Origin: G965212005 sp965212005
Lineage (GTDB): Bacteria > Pseudomonadota > Gammaproteobacteria > Porifericomitales > Porifericomitaceae
Assembly (NCBI GenBank): GCA_965212005.1
Contig: OZ243038.1
Span: 2,108,001-2,172,000, forward strand
Reading direction: 5' to 3'
DNA length: 64,000 nucleotides
In this document: piece by piece, positions 57,172 through 64,000 of the stretch
Numbering within the stretch: the stretch's first letter is position 1
Layout: the number at the start of each line of letters is the position of its first letter
Translations under genes and position numbers: made by a program
Notes under the pieces: model-generated
Told to the model about the DNA's origin: nothing
What the model saw: the letters and a program-made list of their open reading frames with translations, nothing else
Database searches by the model: none

Positions 57172-59700
57172 GTGCATATGCGGCCAACCAAAATCGCGTC
57201 GTTGTCGGGGTTGCTGCTGACTGCCTTCCTGCTTTCCTGCGGCGGGGGCGGCGGGGGTGGCGGTGACGCCCCTGCGCCCCCGCCCCCGACCATTAGGCCA
57301 CCGCCTCCGCTGCCGCCCCCGCCGACGACGCCGCCACCTCCACCGACAATGCAACAACAGCAGGAATATAATCGTCAGCACGGCTTGGGTCAAATCAACG
57401 CGCCGGACCGTAATTGTCCGCCGCGCAATTGTTTCGGTGCGGGAGCCACGGTGGCAGTTCTAGACAACGGCGTTGCCGATCATCCGGACTTGACGGGCAA
57501 TCTGTTGCGTCCTACCGGCCCTATCACCGATCTGATTGATAATGACAATGATGCCCGTCCGGGTACAGACTCGCACGGCACTTGGATTGCCGGCATTATT
57601 GCCGCCCGGCGGGATGGAGAGGGGATGCGCGGCGTGGCTCCCGAGGCACGCATTTTGTCTGTGCGTATCGCGGGTGACGGTCGTATTTTTCCTATACCAG
57701 AGATGGTTCAGGGCATAGTTCTTGCACTTGGACAGGGCGCCCGGGTATTAAATCTAAGTGCCGGATTATCCGGCAACAGTGATCCGATCGATAATTTCAT
57801 GTTCGGGCCTTTTGGAATAATGGGGCAACCCGTTATGGTGGAGCTGCCGATAAACGAATGCTGCCTCAATGCAGGCGGGGTCTTCGACCCGTCGATCAAT
57901 GCATTGCGGGCTAGCGACGGCGTGGTAGTCTTCGCCGCCGGTAACGACGGTTGGAATTCTGAAAGCGGGATGGTGAGCACGGTCAGTATATTGGGAGTGG
58001 GAAGTATTGAGGTTCCTGCGACCGACTTGGTTGCGCGGCATTTTTCGGGCGAGCCGGTTGATCGAACGGATGTATTCGCTTTATTGCCGCGGGAGGATAG
58101 GAACCTTGAAGGGCATTTTCTTGCCGCCGTCGCGCTCGATCCGTTCGGACGCATCGCCTCCTTCAGCAACGGCTGCGGGGCGGCAATGGACTGGTGCCTG
58201 GCCGCGCCGGGAGAGGCCATCTATGCTACCTGCAACCCGGCTGACGGCAGTTGCCCCCCGGATCTCGCTCCCTACCGCAGCGTTGATGGGACGTCTTTGG
58301 CTGCCCCGCACGTGGCGGGCGCCTTGGCGGTTTTGTTTGGTTTTGCACCAACGATGACCGCTGCCCAGGCCGTGAATTTAGTGCTGGACACCGCGGTTCC
58401 GCTTTGTCTCGAAGCGGGCCGGCCCCAGTCCGGCGCTGGCTGCACTGGCGCTAACAGTGTAAACAGTATCTATGGTCACGGCCGTTTGGACCTGGCAGCC
58501 GCCCTGCGGCCTCGTGGTATCATGCGCTTCGCTTCCGCTGTGGATCCGGAAGGCGCGGGCGCGTTCCTGCTGCGCGATTCCCATATCAGTGCGACGCCGG
58601 CCTTCGGCGGAGCTTTTGCTGCCGGACGTTTTTCTCTGGGCGTGCTGGATGATTACCGGCGCGTATATACGCTTTCGTTTCCAACACGGGTGGCAGAGCC
58701 GGGGACGCGCACTACATCGGAACTGCCGGCCGTTGACGCGCTGCACGTCACGGAGGGGATCGATGCCGCGGGCGGCGTTTCCTTCCGGGCGCTGGCGGAT
58801 CGGCTCCTTTCCCTGCGTCAGCAGTGGCCTCTGGGTCACCATCATTTTGTTTTCGGCTACGATTTTGGCCGTCCCTGTGCCTCTGTCTCCAGTGCTTTCT
58901 CCGCTCCGGCGTGTCGATACCAACACCGCTACCCGCTTTCGCTTAATGAGGCGTTCAGCGGTTTTGTAGACGCGGCACTTTTCTCGGGAGACTCCTTTTT
59001 GTCCGCCTCCGTTGAACAGGGCATTGTCGAGTACCACCGAAAAATATCGCGCTTTGACGCGGGGCTGCGCTACGCCGCCGGGCGGGAACATCGCCACGGC
59101 GCGCTTCGTTTTACTTACTCGCCGCGGGAGCAAATCGGGCTGGCGCTGGAAGGGGGCTTCCTGCAGGAAGACAGCAGCTTGCTGGGTACCCGGCTCAGCG
59201 GTGGATTCGGTCTGGATGGGGGTGGTAGCACCGCCTACACCAAGGTAGCGGCCCGCTTTGCCTGGCGGCAGACGCAGGCTTACGCTTCGTACCTGGTAGC
59301 GCGCACCGCGGCTCACCCCAGGTCTGGCAGCCTGATCAGTTCCCTGTCCGAGTTGTACTCGCATGCTTTTCACGTCGGAGTTTCCCGTCGCGGTCTGCTG
59401 GCCGATGATTCCTTGCGTTTTGACTTGATCCGTCCGCTGTCGGTGCACGCGGGCGCGCTGGAATTGCAGTTTATTGGCGGTTACACGCAGGATGAACAGG
59501 GTCAGGCGGTCTATCGCCGCGACCGTGCCCGGCTGGACTTGTCAGGCCGGGCACAGACGATTTTCTCCGCGACGTACCGCCTCGCGCTGAGCCAGGCCCT
59601 CGCCTTTTCTGTCAGCGCAGAGCATATTCTGAACGCCCCGTCGCGAGGATTTTCCGCCCCCGACTCGCTGCTGTCCGGTGCCCTGCGCTTGGAGTTATGA
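57172..59700 (+). CDS. lipoprotein subtilase (S8) with barrel-like C-terminus
   Basis: About 842 residues (ATG 57178 is likelier than GTG 57172). A lipoprotein signal ends LLSC, followed by eight Gly and a Pro-rich stretch (33-59). The S8 protease domain has Asp98 (VAVLDNGVADHPD), His135 (DSHGTW), Asn258 and Ser375 (GTSLAAPHVAG). From about 470 to 842 the sequence is Gly/Ser/aromatic, beta-rich, like an autotransporter or adhesin barrel, but ends in LEL rather than an aromatic residue. Probably a surface or outer-membrane protease. Substrate unknown. Confidence 0.85.
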   Translation: MHMRPTKIASLSGLLLTAFLLSCGGGGGGGGDAPAPPPPTIRPPPPLPPPPTTPPPPPTMQQQQEYNRQHGLGQINAPDRNCPPRNCFGAGATVAVLDNGVADHPDLTGNLLRPTGPITDLIDNDNDARPGTDSHGTWIAGIIAARRDGEGMRGVAPEARILSVRIAGDGRIFPIPEMVQGIVLALGQGARVLNLSAGLSGNSDPIDNFMFGPFGIMGQPVMVELPINECCLNAGGVFDPSINALRASDGVVVFAAGNDGWNSESGMVSTVSILGVGSIEVPATDLVARHFSGEPVDRTDVFALLPREDRNLEGHFLAAVALDPFGRIASFSNGCGAAMDWCLAAPGEAIYATCNPADGSCPPDLAPYRSVDGTSLAAPHVAGALAVLFGFAPTMTAAQAVNLVLDTAVPLCLEAGRPQSGAGCTGANSVNSIYGHGRLDLAAALRPRGIMRFASAVDPEGAGAFLLRDSHISATPAFGGAFAAGRFSLGVLDDYRRVYTLSFPTRVAEPGTRTTSELPAVDALHVTEGIDAAGGVSFRALADRLLSLRQQWPLGHHHFVFGYDFGRPCASVSSAFSAPACRYQHRYPLSLNEAFSGFVDAALFSGDSFLSASVEQGIVEYHRKISRFDAGLRYAAGREHRHGALRFTYSPREQIGLALEGGFLQEDSSLLGTRLSGGFGLDGGGSTAYTKVAARFAWRQTQAYASYLVARTAAHPRSGSLISSLSELYSHAFHVGVSRRGLLADDSLRFDLIRPLSVHAGALELQFIGGYTQDEQGQAVYRRDRARLDLSGRAQTIFSATYRLALSQALAFSVSAEHILNAPSRGFSAPDSLLSGALRLEL

Positions 59701-59804
59701 GCCCGTGAGCCGTCGCGGCGGCAGGCGCTTCCCCGATGCCGGGCACTTTGTGCCATACGATGCCGCCGCTTGGTTGGATATGCATTTACTAGAGAGTTTG
59801 CCTG

Positions 59805-61160
59805 GTGTATAAGACTGCCGCGCAATCGTCGCCGGAGATAAAAGCGGTCCCGCATCTGACAACCGCTTTATCCGGTCCTTTGCACAAAATTGAGCGCAGC
59901 CTGCTGGATGCTCAGATCGAAATCGAGTCCTGGTTTCGTCATCAATGGCGGCTGACTCCGGCACCATTTTACGCTTCTGTGGACATCCGCAATGCCGGCT
60001 TTAAAATCGCTCCAGTGGACACCAACCTGTTCCCGTCCGGTTTTAACAATCTGAACTCGGCGTTTACTCCGCTGTGCATCCAGGCAGTGCAGCAGGCCGT
60101 GGAGCGGTTCCCAGGTGCCGTGGACCGGATCCTGCTGGTGCCGGAGGACCACACCCGCAATCATTCTTATCTGCGGCACCTGGCGGCGTTGCGGCGGATC
60201 TTGGAACAAGCCGGCTTCAAGCTTCGCCTGGGCTCTCTGCGTCCGGAGTTGAAAGAGCCGCAACGGCTGGAAGTCGGGCAACACGGCAGCCTGTTGCTTG
60301 AACCCATTAAGCGCTGCGGAGCACGCGTTGGCCTGGCCGATTTTGACCCGGACCTGGTATTGTTGAACAACGATCTGGCCAGCGGCCGGCCGGTGATCCT
60401 GGAAGGGATCGAACAGCACGTGAGCCCCGCCCCGGGATTAGGTTGGTCGGATCGATCCAAGTCCGTCTACTTTAGACATTACCGGACCGTGGTGGGCGAA
60501 TTTGCCGAGGCCATTGGGCTGGATGATCCCTGGCTGCTGGAGCCTTTGTTTTACGACTGCGGCGAGATCGACTTCATGAAGCGGGAAGGTGAGGCCTGTC
60601 TGCAGGCGCGGGTGGCCGATCTGCTCGGGGAGCTGTTCGTCAAATACCGCCGCTACCGGATCGAGGCAGAGCCTTTCCTGGTTCTCAAAGCGGACACCGG
60701 CACCTACGGCATGGGAGTGATGACGGTACGCAGCCCGGAGGAGGCAATTGGCTTGAACCGCCGCCAGCGCACTCGCATGTCCACCGTAAAGGGAGGGCAG
60801 AAGGTCAGACGGGTACTGATTCAAGAAGGGATATTTACCCGCGAGACTTGGGGAGGAGCGCAAAACGTGGCCGAACCGGTGGTGTATACGATCGATCACA
60901 ACGTGGTGGGCGGCTTCTACCGGGTCCATGCCCGGCGCGGACCCGAAGAGAATCTGAATGCGCCGGGCATGCAGTTTCAACCCTTGGCTTTTTCCGAGGA
61001 TTGTCTGGGTGCGAGATCAGAGCAGTCTGCGGCGAAAAACACGAACCGCTTCTATTCCTACGGCGTAGTGGGCCGTCTGGCGGTATTGGCGGCCGGCCGG
61101 GAAGCTTCCATGAGCGCGCCCGGCACCAGCCCGGTCAGCGGCGGGCTTCTGGGCGGGTAA
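59805..61160 (+). CDS. gshA: glutamate-cysteine ligase, proteobacterial GshA type
   Basis: 451 residues from GTG 59805. Matches the GshA subfamily known from Acidithiobacillus, nitrosifiers and purple sulfur bacteria: NAGFKIAPVDTNLFPSGFNNLN, LLVPEDHTRNHSYLRHL, LKADTGTYGMGVMTV, VYTIDHNVVGGFYR. First step of glutathione synthesis. Full length; gshB is not in the window. Confidence 0.93.
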   Translation: MYKTAAQSSPEIKAVPHLTTALSGPLHKIERSLLDAQIEIESWFRHQWRLTPAPFYASVDIRNAGFKIAPVDTNLFPSGFNNLNSAFTPLCIQAVQQAVERFPGAVDRILLVPEDHTRNHSYLRHLAALRRILEQAGFKLRLGSLRPELKEPQRLEVGQHGSLLLEPIKRCGARVGLADFDPDLVLLNNDLASGRPVILEGIEQHVSPAPGLGWSDRSKSVYFRHYRTVVGEFAEAIGLDDPWLLEPLFYDCGEIDFMKREGEACLQARVADLLGELFVKYRRYRIEAEPFLVLKADTGTYGMGVMTVRSPEEAIGLNRRQRTRMSTVKGGQKVRRVLIQEGIFTRETWGGAQNVAEPVVYTIDHNVVGGFYRVHARRGPEENLNAPGMQFQPLAFSEDCLGARSEQSAAKNTNRFYSYGVVGRLAVLAAGREASMSAPGTSPVSGGLLGG

Positions 61161-61163
61161 GGT

Positions 61164-61192
61164 TTGACTGGACCGGTTCTCTCTTATAAAAT
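61164..61192 (+). promoter_or_regulatory. sigma-70 promoter of rplM-rpsI
   Basis: TTGACT (61164-61169), 17 bases, TAAAAT (61187-61192): a strong promoter starting about 61199, so translation must begin after that. Confidence 0.78.
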
Positions 61193-61236
61193 GCGCCCTT
61201 TACTCCTTGCCCGTAACCGCACCGGATTCCCATTCG

Positions 61237-61668
61237 TTGATAAAAACCAGCAGCGCCAATCCTGCCTCCATTGACCGAAGCTGGTACTTGGTCGATGCGA
61301 CCGGGAAAACCTTGGGCCGTCTTAGCAGCCAGATCGCGCTGCGCCTGCAAGGCAAGCACAAGCCCCAGTATACCCGGCACATTGACACCGGCGACTACGT
61401 GGTTGTCATTAACGCCCGGCAAGTGCGGGTGACCGGCAACAAATCCAGGGACAAACTCTATCACCGCCATTCCGGATACCCGGGCGGAATTAAATCGATC
61501 GCTTTTGATAAGCTGCAGGCCCGCCATCCGGAGCGGATCATTGAATTAGCCGTCAAAGGCATGTTACCGAAGGGGCCGCTGGGGCGCGCAATGTTTCGCA
61601 AGCTCAAGGTATATCCAGGGACTGAGCACCGGCACGCAGCGCAGCAGCCCACCCCGCTACAGCTGTGA
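61237..61668 (+). CDS. rplM: ribosomal protein L13
   Basis: About 143 residues. SWYLVDATGKTLGRLSSQIALRL, GKHKPQYTRHIDTGDYVV, YRHSGYPGG, LPKGPLGRAMFRKLKV are all L13. There is no ATG or GTG near the family start; the conserved MKTF-like position reads ATA AAA ACC (61240). I place the start at the TTG just before (61237), but the TTG at 61207 is also in frame and near the transcript start. No strong ribosome site. rpsI follows after 16 bases. Confidence 0.92.
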   Translation: MIKTSSANPASIDRSWYLVDATGKTLGRLSSQIALRLQGKHKPQYTRHIDTGDYVVVINARQVRVTGNKSRDKLYHRHSGYPGGIKSIAFDKLQARHPERIIELAVKGMLPKGPLGRAMFRKLKVYPGTEHRHAAQQPTPLQL

Positions 61669-61684
61669 TCTCCGGTTCTGCGAC

Positions 61685-62080
61685 GTGACAGAAACGCAAA
61701 GAATCTACGCTACCGGGCGCCGCAAGACTTCGACCGCGCGCGTTTTTCTGTCCCCCGGAGAGGGACAGATCACGATTAACCGGCAACCGCTGGATCAGTA
61801 CTTCGGGCGCCAGACTAGCCGCATGATCGTTAATCAGCCTTTGGACATTGCCGATGACGTGGGCAAGATGGACGTTTTCGCCACGGTGCGCGGGGGCGGC
61901 AATTCCGGTCAGGCGGGCGCGTTGCGCCACGGCATTGCCCGTGCGCTGAGCAAGTACGACGAGAAACTGCAGCCACTGATGCGCCAGGCAGGCTTTCTGA
62001 CCCGCGATGCCCGCAAGGTCGAGCGCAAGAAGATCGGCCTGCACAAGGCCCGCAAGGCGCCACAATACTCCAAGCGCTGA
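61685..62080 (+). CDS. rpsI: ribosomal protein S9
   Basis: 131 residues from GTG 61685 (VTETQRIYATGRRKTSTARVF), VRGGGNSGQAGALRHGIARAL and the C-terminal KKIGLHKARKAPQYSKR tail that reaches the P site. Second gene of the rplM-rpsI operon. Confidence 0.97.
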   Translation: MTETQRIYATGRRKTSTARVFLSPGEGQITINRQPLDQYFGRQTSRMIVNQPLDIADDVGKMDVFATVRGGGNSGQAGALRHGIARALSKYDEKLQPLMRQAGFLTRDARKVERKKIGLHKARKAPQYSKR

Positions 62081-62272
62081 TATCGTCTGGTGCAGATAGC
62101 GCTGTTCCGGCCCTGCTGGCTATGTGCCGGACCAGCTGAGATTCCCCTCAAGGGCTCGCTGTATTCTGTGCCTGTAGTGGACTTCCTGAACCCGGTATGA
62201 ATCTGCTGGGAGTCGGATGCGCAAGGGGCTCCCGGATGAACCATTCCATCGCCGACCCGTTCCAGGCTGTAT

Positions 62273-63037
62273 TTAACGGGAAGTAGGTGGAGGCTCCCTG
62301 GCAGGGCGCCGGCGCAGTTGCCGGCGCACGACCGGCAGCAGTCTGCGGCTGATCTGAAGCATCTCCGGCACACCGTCCATCTGCAGCACGCTGCCGCCTT
62401 CCGGAGTCGGCACCAGCGCACGGATATGCCGTAGAGCGGCCAGCGCATTACGGTGCACGCGCAAAAAGTCGGCAGCGAATTCCTGCTCCAGCAGGTGCAG
62501 CGACTCTTCCGTAAGCAGTTGGCCCTCGGGCCAGCGTGCGACGACGTATTTTTGTTCGGCCTTGAAAAAGCGGATTTCGCTGACTGTGGCCAGTCGAATG
62601 CTGCCTGCCTGTATGGTGCTGATGTGGCGGCGGGAGGTGTATACTCCGGGATGCGTCCACAGGCGCTGCAGCGTTCCACGCTGCAGCGTGTGCACGCGTT
62701 CCAGAGCCTGGTACAGTCGCACGCGCCTGATCGGCTTTAGCAGGTAGTCTACGGCACTCGCCTCGAAGGCGGCCAGGGCATGCTCTTCGTAGGCAGTGAT
62801 GAATATGACCGCCGGAGGCGACTCCAGTTGGCTCAGGTGCAGGGCGGTCTCCAGGCCGTCCATGCCGGGCATGCGCACGTCCAGCAGCACTGCCTCGGGC
62901 ATTTCCGCGGCTACCTGGTGCAGTGCCGAAGCGCCGTTGTCCGCTTCGCGGATGCGGTGCCCGGCGTTGTGTTCGGTGAGCAGTGCGCGCAGCCGGTCCC
63001 GGGCCGGGCGCTCGTCATCCACCAACAGAATATTCAA
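62273..63037 (-). CDS. algR: AlgR-like LytTR response regulator
   Basis: 254 residues. Receiver domain with phospho-Asp in VLLDVRMPGMDG and Lys in YLLKPI, then a LytTR DNA-binding domain (IRFFKAEQKYVVARWP, HRNALAALRHIRAL). In Pseudomonas AlgR controls alginate, type IV pilus minor pilins and virulence. It lies downstream of the AlgZ-type kinase on the same strand, after about 240 bases. Confidence 0.92.
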   Translation of the reverse strand: MNILLVDDERPARDRLRALLTEHNAGHRIREADNGASALHQVAAEMPEAVLLDVRMPGMDGLETALHLSQLESPPAVIFITAYEEHALAAFEASAVDYLLKPIRRVRLYQALERVHTLQRGTLQRLWTHPGVYTSRRHISTIQAGSIRLATVSEIRFFKAEQKYVVARWPEGQLLTEESLHLLEQEFAADFLRVHRNALAALRHIRALVPTPEGGSVLQMDGVPEMLQISRRLLPVVRRQLRRRPAREPPPTSR

Positions 63038-63275
63038 CGACTTGGCTCGCTTCTAATGCAATGACCGTGCAGGCATGCCCGGCGCGGGCAGGCACTTTGT
63101 GCCCGGCGGGAGCCTGTATGCAAGCATAGCGTATATGCAAAGCCGATGCGGTGCCGGGCAATCCTGGCCCGGGAAGCCCAGTCTGGCGGGGCGGGGACGG
63201 CCGCTGCGGTATTTTCCACCTGCTACCGGGAGCACCGGTTCGGTTGGCGTTTATATGCCCGGCGGGCCGAGCGGA

Positions 63276-64000
63276 TCAGCCCTTGTGGTAGGGGAAACGC
63301 AGCACGGCCTGGAATTGCCTGCCGTCATCGTGTATCTGCAGTGTGCCACGGCTGCCATAGCTGCTTTCGATGCGGGCGCGAATGCTTTCCAGGGCGATCC
63401 GTTGGCCCGAGCCGTGCGCTTGACCCAGGCCTTCCGGCAGTGGGTTGCAGACGCGGATCTCCAGGGTGGAGTTTTGCCGTTGTCCGCTGATTTGGATCAG
63501 GCCGCCGCCGGGCAGCTGCTCGATCCCATGGTAGATCGCGTTCTCCAGTAAAGGCTGCAGGCTCAGGGCGGGCAAGTAGGCGTTCTCGGGCAGGTTTTCC
63601 ATTTCCCATGCCACCTGTAGTCGCTCCCCGAGCCGCAGCGTTTCCATGCGCAGGTAGCAGTGGCACAGTTTCAGTTCGTTTTGCAGCGTGTTGATCTGGC
63701 TCCGATCGCGCAGGCTGGTGCGCAGCAATTCGCACAGATCCTCAATCAGGGTCTCTGCCAGTTCCGGTTGTGTACGCACCAGTGCGGCAATGGTGTTCAT
63801 CGTGTTGAACAGGAAGTGCGGTCGCAGGCGCGCCTGCAGGTTTTGAACACGCGCCCGGGTCTCAGACTCGATGCGCAGTCGCCACTGCTGCTGCACGTAC
63901 ATGTAGCGCAAGATGAGTGCCGAGAAAATGGCACTGATCAGGCATCCGCGCAGCAGGAAGTCGCTGGGGGCAGAGACGTTGCCCCACCACTCCGGCTGTA
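63276..64000 (-). CDS. algZ: AlgZ/FimS-type sensor kinase, C-terminal part (runs off right edge)
   Basis: The frame stays open to base 64000. A membrane helix (FLLRGCLISAIFSALILRYMYV) precedes the His_kinase (LytS-type) domain with LRPHFLFNTMNTIAAL, the phospho-His box, and an HATPase region (LQPLLENAIYHGIEQLPGGG, ESIRARIESSYGSRG). Partner of the adjacent AlgR, as in the fimS-algR pair. Missing the N-terminal membrane part because of the window edge. Confidence 0.88.
   Translation of the reverse strand, partial: QPEWWGNVSAPSDFLLRGCLISAIFSALILRYMYVQQQWRLRIESETRARVQNLQARLRPHFLFNTMNTIAALVRTQPELAETLIEDLCELLRTSLRDRSQINTLQNELKLCHCYLRMETLRLGERLQVAWEMENLPENAYLPALSLQPLLENAIYHGIEQLPGGGLIQISGQRQNSTLEIRVCNPLPEGLGQAHGSGQRIALESIRARIESSYGSRGTLQIHDDGRQFQAVLRFPYHKG

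Overview
The window is chromosomal DNA from a gammaproteobacterium. Marker genes and local orders that fit this are petABC-sspA, rplM-rpsI, sucCD, pilSR-pilA, algR/algZ, hspQ, yggX-mutY, zapE, coq7, lpxH, a GshA of the proteobacterial (Acidithiobacillus/Chromatiales) type, and an assimilatory sulfite reductase with its DUF934 partner. The DNA is GC-rich. Coding density is low for a free-living bacterium, and several genes are visibly broken: one pilB copy, an SDR oxidoreductase, rsmE, a flavin reductase and a 5' fragment of rplM; pilR also carries a frameshift. This looks like a genome in early-to-middle decay, as in a host-associated or recently bottlenecked lineage. That is an inference, and some single-base frameshifts could be sequencing errors.

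Layout. 1-3530: tandem duplication of a pilB-pilC unit on the minus strand; the complete-looking pilB runs off the left edge and the upstream copy is decayed. 3.8-14 kb: clpB, glutamate dehydrogenase (apparent AUU start), rluD, bamD, nadE, sucD-sucC. 14.7-17.7 kb: a 1000-residue membrane protein fused to a spermidine-synthase-like domain. 18.2-22.3 kb: pilS, pilR (frameshifted), and pilA with a sigma-54 promoter and a strong leader hairpin. 22.8-27.1 kb: tRNA-Phe, remnants of an L-fuconate-type pathway (dead SDR, intact FAH hydrolase), yggX, mutY, fmdB, tRNA-Lys. 27.5-32.8 kb: a compact TraI-like / TraD / DUF4400 / sigma-54-activator cluster with its own sigma-54-type promoter. 33-37 kb: petABC, sspA, macrodomain. 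37.4-38.3 kb: an orphan prepilin behind a near-consensus sigma-54 promoter. 38.4-49.4 kb: Mo-carrier-like protein, Na+/H+ antiporter, TerB, hspQ, bioA, dead rsmE, nitrilase, DUF934-sulfite reductase, zapE, radical SAM. 49.7-64 kb: HAD phosphatase, orphan tatB, degQ, hsp20 with a sigma-32 promoter, coq7, an rplM fragment, TM2 protein, lpxH, a lipoprotein subtilase with a barrel-like C-terminus, gshA, rplM-rpsI, algR and the 3' part of an algZ-like kinase.

How it fits together. A sigma-54 and surface-pilus theme recurs: PilS/PilR, pilA, an orphan prepilin, the pilBC duplication, and a second sigma-54 activator closing the Tra-like cluster. The Tra-like cluster is the best candidate for an undescribed system. 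Its TraI-like protein keeps the fold-level MobH signature and the C-terminal TraI_2 motif but has lost all the metal-binding HD residues, while its TraD keeps its Walker motifs. No other conjugation genes are nearby, all four frames are intact in a neighbourhood full of pseudogenes, and the group has its own sigma-54-type promoter and activator.
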